A stretch of DNA of 64,000 nt from Brienomyrus brachyistius (lineage: Eukaryota; Chordata; Actinopteri; Osteoglossiformes; Mormyridae). The translations under genes were made by a program, and so were the position numbers. This document shows, one piece after another, positions 34,401 through 43,729 of this stretch. The DNA lies in contig NW_026042683.1 in NCBI RefSeq assembly GCF_023856365.1, positions 57,817 through 121,816 of the forward strand, in the 5' to 3' direction. The notes below the pieces were generated by a model that was given only the letters and a program-made list of their open reading frames with translations, was not told the DNA's origin and did no database searches. Positions within the stretch are counted from its first letter, which is position 1. Each line of letters starts with the position of its first letter.

Positions 34401-35250
34401 TATTCATGGGTGTATCGAGACTAGATGGTCATTATGGATAACTAAAGTGCACTAAAATTGGGTGAGCAGGCAAGGCATGTCACCCAGGTTGTGTGACAAT
34501 TATTTTATATAAATGTATATATATATATATATATATTCCATCCACCATCCCTCCTTTACGGAGAACTGCGTTATTTTTCTTTTCTATTGCTAATAAAAAA
34601 ACTATATATATATGTACATATATATATATATATATATGGGTGTATCGAGACTAGTTGGTCATTATGGATAACTAAGTTGCACTAAAATTGGGTGAGCAGG
34701 CAAGGCATGTCACCCAAGTTGTGTGACAATTATTTTATATATATGTATATATATATTCCATCCACCATACCTCCTTTATGGAGAACTGCGTTATTTTTAT
34801 TGTCTATTGCAAAAAAAAAACAAAAAAAACTATATATATATACATATATATTTATGGGTGTATCGAGACTAGATGGTCATTATGAATAACTAAGGTGCAC
34901 TAAAACTGGGTGAGCAGGCAAGGCATGTCACCCAGGTTGTGTGACAATTATTTTATATATATGTATATATATATTCCATCCACCATCCCTCCTTTATGGA
35001 GAACTGCGTTATTTTTATTGTCTATTGCAAAAAAAAAAAACAAAAAAAACTATATATATATATACATATATATATATGGGTGTATCGAGACTAGAAGGTC
35101 ATTATGCATAACTAAAGTGCACTAAAATTGGGTGAGCAGGATAGGCATGTCACCCCAGTTGTGTGACAATTATTTTATATATATGTATATATATATATAT
35201 ATTCCCTCCACCACCCCTCCTCTACGGAGGACTGCTTTATTTTTATTTCC
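31071..35250 (+). repeat. AT-rich satellite, 17 monomers of about 210-290 bp with TA tracts
   Basis: Each monomer contains GGGTGT(A/G)TCGAGACTAG, GGATAACTAA-GTGCACTAAAA, GGGTGAGCAGGCAAGGCATG, a short AT block, TCC(A/C)TCCACCA and CTCCTTTACGGAG, then an A-rich piece and a (TA)n tract of very variable length. CGAGACTAG occurs 17 times. Two classes are visible. Type A has CATCCACCATCCCTCC, GAGAACTGCGTTATTTT and GTATCGAG. Type B has CTCCACCACCCCTCC, GAGGACTGCTTTATTTTTAAT and GTGTCGAG. An A-B pair repeats around 33.13-34.19 kb with a period of about 555. Open frames of Tyr-Ile repeats here are artefacts of the TA tracts. Confidence 0.95.
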
Positions 35251-35384
35251 ATTGCAAAAATAAAAAATTTTAAAACACAAAAAAAAAAAAAAAACGAAAA
35301 TAATAATAATAAAAATAATTTTGAATGTGTATTCAAATAAGTTTGAATGTGTGTGAACTATATATAAATATATATATACACATG

Positions 35385-35470
35385 CATATACAGAAATATA
35401 TACACACACACACATATATATATATACACACACACACACAGACACACACTCACATAAACACATACACACA
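35385..35470. repeat. mixed (TA)n/(CA)n microsatellite
   Basis: Alternating TATATA and CACACA blocks following the last satellite monomer. Confidence 0.85.
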
Positions 35471-35850
35471 CTGTGTACAGTCTTATGCAAAGGTTTGGCA
35501 CCCCTTGACAAATAACATCTTTTCAATTACAAAAGCAACAATATCAGTTAATACAGTCTCTTTAGGAACTGGGGGAAAAATACACAATATTTTCAGCAAA
35601 CATTGATGAATAGTTACTTTTTATGCCATAAATTGAACAAAATTACAAAATAAAAACATTATTATGGCACTCTGCAAAAGTTTGGGCACCCTACGTAATC
35701 AGTACTTAGTAACACCTCCTCTGCCAGATATCACAGCTTACAAGCGCTTCTTATAGCCAGCTGAAAGGCTTTCAGTTCTTGTACTTGGGATTTTCTCACA
35801 TTCTTCCTTGCAAAAGGCTTCTAGTTCTGTAATATTCTAATATATCAAGG
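35471..35850 (-). mobile_element. Tc1/mariner-like element, one end
   Basis: Starts ACAGTCTTATGCAAAGGTTT with GGCACCCC and contains a second TGCAAAAGTTTGGGCACCC, a terminal sequence of a known fish Tc1/mariner group. The following CACCTCCTCTGCCAGATATC and TCTCACATTCTTCCTTGCAAA belong to the same type of element. Only one end is seen and no transposase frame remains. Confidence 0.6.
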
Positions 35851-36359
35851 GCTGTATTGTCAAATAGGAGATCGGCAGCATTCTCCCACCTGAGAAAACT
35901 GTACTACAATGCCCTTGATAGTGTGTAGAAACACACTCGTCAGCTCTAGTCCTCCTGTAACAACGCAAAAGGACTGGCAACCCTCAGGTATTTATGCGTG
36001 CGATTGTATGATAAATTCACCCTGACAGTCTCACACTTCTCTTGGTACCAACAGGTCTCATGGAATATATAAAAGGCAACTGCAACAATTATACTCGGCA
36101 CTAAACATCGAGGCACGGAAATGCAGCAGAGCTTGTGTATTTCTCAGGATGCATTCTAGTAAAATGCCCGGAAAATGAGCTAAAGACATATTTCAAGGGG
36201 CACTATATAAAACCGATGGAAATTTTACTGATTAAATAAAAGGAAAAGCATCGTTTGAAAAATCACAAATGTTTCTAAGATTCAATGCATCGCTTTTTGA
36301 CCACATCATAGCGATGAACACATCATTGTTCCTGACAATGTCCTAATACAGAAATAAAA
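35851..36359. other. intergenic with plus-strand TATA motif
   Basis: TATATAAAAGG at about 36,066 would place a start near 36,095, but only very short frames follow. No recognised gene. Confidence 0.3.
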
Positions 36360-36474
36360 CTTTATGTTGGTAAACTCAAAAAGCCTTCAGCTGTCACACT
36401 GGCTAACGATCTCAAACGATTATAAAGCAGCATTTTGAAAAGCGCTGTTTTAAAATAACAGATACAACACTTAC

Positions 36475-36763
36475 CTTGTCTTCTGGCCAAATGCTTTTCA
36501 CGGCTTGGCACTCCAACGGTGCTGAAACGAAATTTGTATTTCCTCCTACCTCGTTGGCCCTTCAGTTCTTCTTTTCTCCCTTTGGATGTTTTTTTCCTTC
36601 TTCTTTGGATATTGTTTTTTATTTTTGTTTGTTTTTTTTTACTTTGCATGTTTTTCCTTCTTCGGATATTATTTTTTTGGCTTATTTTTTTAGACGATGT
36701 TTTTTTCGTCTTCTTTAAAAATTGATTTTTTTCGTCTTCTTTAAATATTGTTTTTTTTTTCAT
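36475..36763 (-). CDS. Lys/Arg-rich ORF, first exon of a predicted gene, minus strand
   Basis: Starts MKKKTIFKEDEKNQFLKKTK and stays very basic (NNIRRRKN, KTSKGRKEELKGQRGRR), becoming more ordinary towards RKYKFRFSTVGVPSREKH, then LARRQ. It ends at a consensus donor, ACAAG/GTAAGTG (36,475/36,474). The start codon has a purine at -3 and lies about 65 bases downstream of the start point expected from the TATA box at 36,855-36,863. Ten A residues follow the start codon directly, so indels there would break the frame. The basic composition could be nuclear-localising or nucleic-acid binding, but I know no family like it, and simple A-rich repeats (GAAGACGAAAAAAA twice) could have produced it. The open frame continues past the donor to 36,362. 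I found no second exon. Confidence 0.35.
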
Positions 36764-36854
36764 CCTTTTGATGTTGTTTTACGGAACAAGAGCCGTACAG
36801 TGCTACTCTATCAGGAGGTAGCGCCAACTGAACGCCTTGAAGCAGTACCCAGCT

Positions 36855-36954
36855 CTTTTATAGGGAGCGTCAACCCGAAGTCAAGTTCTAGAACGTTGCA
36901 CTCACTTTTCATTGGTTTCCCAGCTATGCTGTCAGAATAATGTTTGCTGATTGG
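36855..36954 (-). promoter_or_regulatory. compact pol II promoter, minus strand
   Basis: On the minus strand, in order: GACCAATCAG (36,956-36,947), AACCAATGAA (36,917-36,908), the palindrome GTTCTAGAAC (36,894-36,885, core of a heat-shock-type TTCnnGAA pair), and CCTATAAAAGAG (36,865-36,854). Two CCAAT boxes 50-90 bases upstream of a good TATA is the layout of strong short promoters, such as those of histone and heat-shock genes. It faces the Lys/Arg-rich ORF. Confidence 0.5.
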
Positions 36955-36964
36955 TCGAAAATTT

Positions 36965-38081
36965 TAAAACGTACCCGAGTACTGTAAAAAAAACTCAAGA
37001 TCTTGCTACCCTACGGAGCACCCATAAGGTGATTTTTTTTATACGTTATATGCAGCTATTTGTAGCAGGCCGTAATTAGACTAATCCACCCTTTGTCAAT
37101 AAAGCCAACAAGAGAACAGGTTGCCCAAAGTTTGCTCAGGTACACGCCACAGCACAACCTTAAAAACACATCCAGCACAAATCACACTAGTGAATGACAC
37201 AGCAAATCACAGCAATAAAAAAGACCCCTATGGGCAATCCAGCACCCAATTCAATGCAATCCACTGCAAATTCAATATGCCCGCCGATGCTCCCCCAAAT
37301 CTATCAGGACCCTGCCTGTCTTTCCCGTGCCTGCTCCTTTGCCAATATGCCCTACCATCGGAACATGCACAGCCATCTCGCCCCGGCTATGCCTCCAGTC
37401 CGAACTGCAGTTCCTATACCTGCCTATAATTGCCTGGCTACAATCCATCCCCCAAAATGAAATTGATGACCCAACGATCACAGCTAAGAATTCTATCCCC
37501 AAACCACTGGTCTTCCTCCCCAACCGAACGATCATTCACTGACCGTGGTAACTTATAAGGGTTGGTATGATGACCAGTGGTGGACCTCACCGAACGTTTA
37601 ACTGGTCTCTACACCTCGGGGGGGACATAACCTCCTCCATTATACGAGGCCTACTTGTGGATGCTCTATTGCGACCCCTCCCACCAGCCCTGTCCCCGTA
37701 AAACCACAGAGTCCTCATCCGATTCCATTTCTGTTGCCCCTGTGGGCAACCCAGACTCAGGAGACATTACCAGAACATCTTCCCCTGACATAACAACCCC
37801 CTGTGGTACTGGACGCAACTCTGTTCGGTGAACTTGACGGACAACCCCGTCCCCCTCCATTGGAGTTGCAGAGTAAACTGCACCCTGATCTTGGGGACAC
37901 CGAACTACCATATACAAACAGGCATCCCAATGATCCTGTATTTTACCTCGAACATGGTTCCGCAAACACACCAGCTGACCTTCATCAAACCCCTAATCAT
38001 TAACCAACTCATTGTGTTTCCGATTTCGTGGTGTGGCTTGTTCCTCCAACTAAGCCTTGTAGTCTTGGTAAATATATATAT
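36965..38081. other. no gene recognised, several overlapping frames
   Basis: Open frames of 65-100 codons occur on both strands between 37,120 and 38,085. None shows a motif I know, and they are mutually out of frame, so I make no call. A short run of TA repeats lies at 38,072. Confidence 0.4.
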
Positions 38082-38187
38082 ATAGTTTAGCCTAACCCAG
38101 CCACTTAAGGGAGCAAGCCAGCTCAGGTAGGTGCCAGTCCCAAGCCCGGATTAATGGAGAGGGTTGGCGTCAAGAAATAAAGAGAAA
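38082..38187 (-). repeat. inverted dispersed repeat, arm 2
   Basis: Reverse complement of 26,169-26,275 (TAGTTTAGCCTAACCCAGCC through GGGTTGGCGTCAAGAAATAA), with small differences. Confidence 0.75.
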
Positions 38188-38255
38188 TAAAGACAACTAA
38201 TACTCCTAGTTTGCGAGATCTGACTGCAATGGCAGCACTGCTACAAGGGTGTGGA

Positions 38256-38748
38256 TAAATCTATACAAATATCACCTGCATGCACATTACTTCTTTTACA
38301 ATAACCAACTCCTGATCCATACTGTTAGTCATGAAAAAAAAAACTATCGTGTACATAGAGGCCCTGTGTAAAAAGATAACTGCCAAGGAAAAGATCAAAA
38401 ACATTTATTTCAAGGATACAAAGTTTTTATGGTCATGTACAGTGTACAGTGCAATTCTTATTTGATTAACTTGAATGTCTCCACAGACTAGACGATTAAA
38501 CAAATAAAGCAGCGCAACATTACAATAACTAATAACAAATAAACAAAGCTCACGAGTACTATTACAGTATTTATATCATTTATTTAAACTTAATTTTACC
38601 AGGTAAATTAACTACAAAGCAGTTACCACTGCTTTACCTGCTTCTCGGGAGAAATAGCAGATATACGTCATGTATGTGACTAAATTCTTAAGCCAATAAG
38701 GGCAAAGTTGTGTCGTAATGGAGGCGGATCCAGTTTGTGCAGCCGGTT
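38256..38748 (+). repeat. dispersed 0.5-kb repeat, copy 2
   Basis: Direct-orientation match of 12,305-12,798. It ends just where the 47-bp direct repeat at 38,747 begins. Confidence 0.8.
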
Positions 38749-39202
38749 AAAGACACTACGGGCATGTAAATGGAGAACGAAATTATAGTTATAATTCGGC
38801 GTGTTCGCGAAAACGACTTCATTTATTTTCTTATTGATTTATCGACAGACCATCATACTTTTTAGACGTTATAATAACAACACTCTATTGATCCCCAAAG
38901 AGAGAAATTCTCTCCTTGCCTGCCCCCTCTTACTGTCCATGATACACAAGCACATATGTAGAAAAACGTCAGCTTGGAAGCCAAGGCTGGACTTAACCTA
39001 CTCTATTCTGGTATTCTGTTCTCCCAAGTAAGGCATCCCAAGTTCGAATCCAACTTCCGACAAAAGTTCTTCAATCGCTACAGCACAATTTGAGCCACTG
39101 ATCGGCTTTAATTGCTTTGTTTTATTTTTGCGTTTCAGGCAAAACTACATAACACTTAAAGACACTACGGGCATGTAAATGGAGAACGAAATTATAGTTA
39201 TA
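38747..39202 (+). repeat. locus bracketed by 47-bp direct repeats, with unit-leader-like sequence
   Basis: The same 47 bases (TTAAAGACACTACGGGCATG... to ...TTATAGTTATA) stand at 38,747-38,793 and 39,156-39,202. Between them, 38,797-38,955 carries GTGTTCGCGAAAACGACTTC through TTACTGTCCATGATACACAA, the leader of every 9.6-kb unit. Here it has two blocks that the units lack (CATCATAC after GACAGAC, and AAAGAGAGAAATTCTCTCC after GATCCCC). This is a longer, single-copy relative of the unit leader. Confidence 0.8.
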
Positions 39203-39590
39203 GCGAATCTCCTACACACAATACCAAGGTTACCGAACTTTGGTCAGCTGGCCGGAGTGAGACGTTCAATTCCCGTAAGATTTCTTTGCGCCAGCCTGAG
39301 AGTCTGAAAACACGTCACACCAGATGCATGAGAGATGGAAACCTGGGATATTCAGTCGAATCAGATCAAATATGATGCTAAGTTAGTACTAAGTTAAAAT
39401 ATGTTCCGCACTTGTAACATGCACCCATGATTTGGAACAGCAGCATACCTGTCAAGGTTTGGATTTGAAAATAAAGGAAATTTTCCGGCACCCGCCGTGA
39501 GCCATCCGCAACCAGGCTCCAGTATCCCTTACATTTTAAGACAGGAAATATAAAATAATATAAATATATAAAATATATAAAATATATTTT

Positions 39591-39663
39591 TGGCCACAAC
39601 CGGGATTCGAACCCCGGTCTCCCGTGTGAAAGGCGGCGATCTTACCACTACACTATCCAGCAA
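39591..39663 (-). tRNA. tRNA-Glu-like (anticodon TTC), module copy 1, probably a pseudogene
   Basis: The minus strand reads a good pol III A box (TAGTGTAGTGGT), an anticodon loop CTTTCAC (TTC, Glu), GGGAGACC, and a perfect B box GGTTCGAATCC. The body resembles tRNA-Asp/Glu. The acceptor strands do not pair, the anticodon stem has two mismatches and the T stem is one base out of register. So I expect a transcribed but non-functional tRNA. A TTTT tract follows about 12 bases after the 3' end. All nine copies share this sequence except as noted. Confidence 0.5.
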
Positions 39664-39891
39664 CTATATAATATAATATATATATATATATATATTATAA
39701 GGGAGATTTACGGGAAAATACTAATACGGGAGGACGGCGGGAAAGAGAAGTAAAATACGGTAGTTTCCCGGCCAAAACGGGAGGCTCCAGTATCCCTTAC
39801 ATTTTAAGACAGGAAATATAAAATAATATAAATTATATAAAATATAATATAAATATAAATATAAATATATAAAATATATAAAATATATTTT

Positions 39892-39964
39892 TGGCCACAA
39901 CCGGGATTCGAACCCCGGTCTCCCGTGTGAAAGGCGGCGATCTTACCACTACACTATCCAGCAA
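39892..39964 (-). tRNA. tRNA-Glu-like (TTC), module copy 2
   Basis: Same sequence as the copy at 39,591. First tRNA-like module of unit 1; counterpart at 49,458. Confidence 0.5.
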
Positions 39965-40168
39965 CTATATAATATAAGGGAGATTTACGGGAAAATACTA
40001 ATACGGGAGGACGGCGGGAAAGAGAAGTAAAATACGGTAGTTTCCCGGCCAAAACGGGAGGCTCCAGTATCCCTTACATTTTAAGACAGGAAATATAAAA
40101 TAATATAAATTATATAAAATATAATATAAATATAAATATAAATATATAAAATATATAAAATATATTTT

Positions 40169-40241
40169 TGGCCACAACCGGGATTCGAACCCCGGTCTCC
40201 CGTGTGAAAGGCGGCGATCTTACCACTACACTATCCAGCAA
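40169..40241 (-). tRNA. tRNA-Glu-like (TTC), module copy 3
   Basis: Same sequence as copy 1. Second module of unit 1; counterparts at 49,735, 59,301 and 60,411. Confidence 0.5.
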
Positions 40242-40382
40242 CTATATAATATGAGGGAGATTTACGGGAAAATACTAATACGGGAGGACGGCGGGAAAGA
40301 GAAGTAAAATACGGTAGTTTCCCGGCCAAAACGGGAGACTTGACAGCTATGGCTGTCTCTGGCCACGCCCCCTACAGTCGGT

Positions 40383-40841
40383 CCGGCCCCTGTTCGCGTG
40401 TTCGCGAAAACGACTTCATTTATTTTCTTATTGATTTATCGACAGACTTTTTAGACGTTATAATAACAACACTCTATTGATCCCCCTCTTACTGTCCATG
40501 ATACACAATGACGAGACACATGTTCACTAATGACGAGAACTATTCTATTTTTCATGCCGGGGGTCCTTCAAATCTTACATTTACAAATCTTGTTCTTGTT
40601 CTCTGCTTTCTCCTTTCTCGTTCCCGTAGATATATATTATTATACGGAGATTTACGGAGTCTTCAAAGACGGTCCGGCTCCAGCTCAAGGATCACTGTTG
40701 CTGTGGTGTAGATCAGCTGATCTGTAGTAGTCTTCTACGTACATCTTCTAGTAGACCTTCTGAGGGTACTTCACGCATTCTTGGTCGGAGGGTCCAGGTT
40801 TCCAGCTTAGCTTATTTCTTATTTCTCAGGTCAGCTGCTCT
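40383..40841 (+). repeat. unit leader, related to 38,797-38,955
   Basis: Starts GTTCGCGTGTTCGCGAAAACG, matches the 38.8-kb locus as far as CCATGATACACAA, then continues with sequence of its own (TATACGGAGATTTACGGAGTC, TAGTAGTCTTCTACGTACATC). It stops at GCTGCTCTTG, where the Tc1 piece begins. Not coding. Confidence 0.75.
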
Positions 40842-41352
40842 TGTTTGGGATGTGCTTGACCGGCGTATACGACAGCGTGTACCAGTTCCCACTAATATCC
40901 AACAACTTCGCACAGCCATTGAAGAGGAGTGGACCAACATTCCACAGGCCACAATTGACAATCTGATAAACTCTATGCGAAGAAGATGTGTTGCATTGCA
41001 TGAGGCAAATGGTGGTCACACCAGATACTGACCGGTTCTGAGTCCCCAGACCCCCAATAAAGCAAAAAACTGCACATTCCAGGGTGGCCTTTTATTGTGG
41101 GCAGTATAAGGTACACCTGTGCACTACCCATGATGTCAGATCAGCATCTTGATGTGGCACACCTGTGAGGTGGGATGGATTATCTCAGCAAAGCAGAAGT
41201 GCTCACTATCACACATTTAGACTGATTTGTGAGAAATGTTTGAGAGAAATGGTAATATTGTGTATCTGGAATGAATTGTAGGTCTTTAAGTCCATCTCAT
41301 GAAAAATGGGAGCAGAAACAAGAGTGTTGCGTTTATATTTTTGTTCAGTATA
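40842..41352 (+). mobile_element. Tc1 3' half (transposase end and right inverted repeat), unit 1
   Basis: Begins TGTTTGGGATGTGCTTGACC, inside the Glu block of the transposase, and runs to the outer end TTGTTCAGTATA. It is nearly identical to 30,561-31,069 (one difference seen: GCATTGCATGAGG against GCATTGTATGAGG). The 5' half is missing, so it arrived by recombination or lost half after insertion; it is not a normal transposition product. Confidence 0.9.
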
Positions 41353-42617
41353 GAATAAGCCCAGATTTATGTTTATTCAGTGGAGATAAGTACAACCTCT
41401 AAAGATAGGCCTACACCCGTTTTGGCAGTGTCTCCGGATCCCATGACAAATAATGCCTTCAGTACATCCTCCTCAACCCACACTGAAAGCAGAAGTGCTA
41501 TGGGCTTTGCAAACGGTTTGCCGACATCACTCCTATACGTCCAATGATGACATTCACACCGTCTCCAGGGTGATGTTCCCTGACTCGCAGGGTCACTTGT
41601 GGTAAAGATAAAACCGCTTTTCTTGCGCGATTTGGACTCGCTCCATATATTAAAAGGGAGCTTCGTTGTCATGTTTGACGTAAGTATGAACAGGACCATC
41701 AAAAGAAAACAACTGGATGTGCATGTCAGGTATTGGGTGAATTATGAGAATGGCTCTCGAGTGCAGTCCTGGTTCTGGGATCACAGTACATGAGCCACTC
41801 CACCGCTGAAGACTTACTGGAGAAGTTTAAGGTAAGCCATTCAATAACATTTAAACTCATTAACGAACCCATGATTTTTAAATATCCATGGTTTATCTTT
41901 ACATGTGTTTAAATGGGAGAACCATATTTATTGGTAAGCATATTTTAAAGATTTTATTGCTGCTTCATGGCTTTTGCTGCAAAAAAAATAGTTCATTGAG
42001 GAAATAGAATGTTTAAGTGTTGTGTAGCAACATGTACAGCTGTTGTACAGGCAAAAACTCTGGCTCAGTCCAAAGGAGGTGGATATAGGAATGGCTGTCA
42101 TCAAGGTGGGACTTCTGTGAATTCACTGGTATCTTTACATACAAATGTATCAAACAATTGTGAAGTAAAAAATATGTGAATAACATGGAGTTTGAGCTGG
42201 TTTGATATGTACAGCTGAGGTAGTGTTAACCTTGGGCTGAGTGTGCAGAAAGATTCTGGAAATTTGACAAACCATCTTTTTGTCAGAGACAGTCAGGAGC
42301 CAAAGGCAGTGGAAGTGACCTTGGTGTCCTTCAGATTAAAAAAAATTGCCAGATTGTGCTCTCAAAAATGTGCAAAAAGGCCTTGGATAAATGCCCTCTG
42401 AAGTACTCGATTGTACATGAGATGACGTGCTTGGACCCAAACAAAATGCACACCAGCCAGATAACTGCCAGCAGAAAAGGAGAAATCTCATGCAGAAGTT
42501 TGCGCAGGAGAATCGGTTGGCAGGCAGGATATCTGCTGGTAAATCATAGGATAAGAATAGGATAGTTCAGAATATTATTTTTAAATTATGCTTTTCTTTT
42601 TTCACATCTAACTGAAT

Positions 42618-42926
42618 CAGGGACGGATTACAAACCGGGTTAGCGGGGCCGCTGCCCAGGGGCCCTTGGGGTGCAGGGGGCCCGTGGGCCCCAAGCCCAA
42701 AACAATTTGCAACGCTTATCAGCAATGTATTTTCGTTTGTCTATTTTAGAGGGCCTACATTCTTTGATCCTCTGCCTACAAGGTCCCCTGACCCTATAGG
42801 GAGGGTGTTTGGCTGCCAAGGGCCCTTGACTTGTGGTGGTTGTGGTGGTGGTGCAGGTGGTGGTGGTGGGGGGGGGCCTCGCGAACGTTTTACCCAGGGG
42901 CCCACACAACCCATAATCCGTCCCTG
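42618..42926. mobile_element. 309-bp hAT MITE with perfect 8-bp target duplication, unit 1
   Basis: Ends CAGGGACGGATTA and TAATCCGTCCCTG, flanked by AACTGAAT at 42,610-42,617 and 42,927-42,934. It lies in the second intron of the hAT-like gene. Its middle contains GGTGGTGGTTGTGG-type G-rich repeats. Confidence 0.9.
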
Positions 42927-43490
42927 AACTGAATAGTGTTAACACGTAGATTTTAGCAGTATTTAGAAGACCGACTCTTGGTGTTTGAAAAGAAGCATCA
43001 GCCCAGTTATATTTTCTTTGATGAGCCTAGAGATATCTCAAGATTAAATTAAAATGATTGCACATTTATGGTATCATAGGAAAATTGGGTTATAAATCAC
43101 TTTCCTATTCTACATGTGATTCTGTGTATTGACATTGTTGATCTGCATCTAATCTACTGTAATTAATGTAATTACAGGTGATGCAATATCCCAGCAGTCT
43201 GATAATCACCTGCACAATGAGGCAAAAGGCTTGGATTTTATATCCTTCATTCCTTCAGCACCATCCAAAGTTGATGTCTTTTTACATCAAAAAGTTAGTG
43301 GGCCTTATCCTGACCTCTGGATGTTCTGCAAGAACTTGCTGCTGCTGTCCTATGGGCAAGCCGAAGTGGAACGAATAGAGGTGGAGACCTGCAACTTATC
43401 AGAGGAAACAGTTGTTGCACAGAGGCTTATATGCGACCATGTCAGAGTGTGTGGGGGAGCAACCAAAGCGCCTCTGACCAAAGGTGAAAG

Positions 43491-43718
43491 ATGAGCGAAA
43501 AGCAAAAAAGAAAACTTGAGGAACTCAAGAGGAAGAGAGTCTCACTGGAAAGTGTATGTGAGAGTTTACAAAAGGATGCTGAGCACATGGCAGAGGAAGC
43601 AGAGAGTGCTGCTGGAACCAAAAGGGCAACATTACTTACCAAGTCCAATACTCTGAGCCGACGAGCGAAGGAGGAGAAAGAGCAGTTGGTGGTCTTAAAT
43701 GCAGATACTGAAGAATAG
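43491..43718 (+). CDS. 75-codon coiled-coil ORF (last part of hAT-like gene), unit 1
   Basis: Intact from ATG to TAG: heptad-rich and charged, Lys/Glu/Leu dominated, with SNTLSRRAKEEKE near the end, as in the tail of the hAT-like family named above. Its ATG overlaps the stop of the preceding frame (43,231-43,494, ending LTKGER) by ATGA. In an intact gene the two would be continuous, so a frameshift separated them. Confidence 0.5.
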   Translation: MSEKQKRKLEELKRKRVSLESVCESLQKDAEHMAEEAESAAGTKRATLLTKSNTLSRRAKEEKEQLVVLNADTEE

Positions 43719-43729
43719 GCTACTGAACT

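Larger units (their letters stand above)
39444..40351. mobile_element. transposon-like segment with expanded tRNA-bearing modules
   Basis: The ends CATACCTGTCAAG (39,444) and CTTGACAGCTATG (ending 40,351) are inverted with one mismatch in 13, and the sequence next to the right end (CGGGAGACTTGACAG, preceded by TTTCCCGGCCAAAACGGG) looks like a DNA transposon terminus. Between them are three modules, each with the tRNA-Glu-like sequence, GGGAGATTTACGGGAAAATA, GGCGGGAAAGAG and an AT-rich linker of TATAAA steps. Module spacing is 301 and 277. No target duplication is visible, so the transposon reading is tentative. Confidence 0.45.
41486..43718 (+). pseudogene. decayed hAT-transposase-like gene with C-terminal coiled coil, unit 1
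   Basis: Three exons with proper sites: 41,486-41,831 (donor GTAAGC), 42,287-42,538 (acceptor GTCAG, donor GTAAAT), 43,178-43,718 (acceptor TTACAG). Pieces in order: KAEVLWALQTVCRHHSYTSN and RVMFPDSQ; KDKTAFLARFGLAPYIKREL; GSFVVMFDVSMNRTIKRKQ and LDVHVRYW (first acidic box); SQYMSHSTAEDLLEKFK; ALDKCPLKYSIVHEMTCLDP; SAPSKVDVFLHQKVSGPYPD and LLLLSYGQAEVER (hAT-type dimerisation region); then a 75-codon coiled coil (KRKLEELKRKRVSLESVCES ... AKEEKEQLVVLNADTEE). This matches a transposon-derived family common but uncharacterised in fish and invertebrates. The frame breaks about four times: near 41,590, 41,650, 41,770 and at 43,491, where TGA overlaps ATG. It is a pseudogene, though the last exon remains open in two frames. 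Confidence 0.6.

Noticed and set aside
31374..35125. Many ORFs rich in Tyr-Ile repeats
   Set aside because: They are translations of TA tracts within satellite monomers.
36290..36350. C/D-box snoRNA suggested by ATGATG motifs on the minus strand
   Set aside because: No CTGA D box at a suitable distance and no terminal stem.
37121..38085. Series of 65-100-codon ORFs on both strands
   Set aside because: Mutually out of frame, with no recognised motif, promoter or splice sites. I could not support a gene.
41373..41702. 109-codon minus-strand ORF in each unit
   Set aside because: Antisense to the hAT-like coding blocks, which have recognisable motifs on the plus strand.
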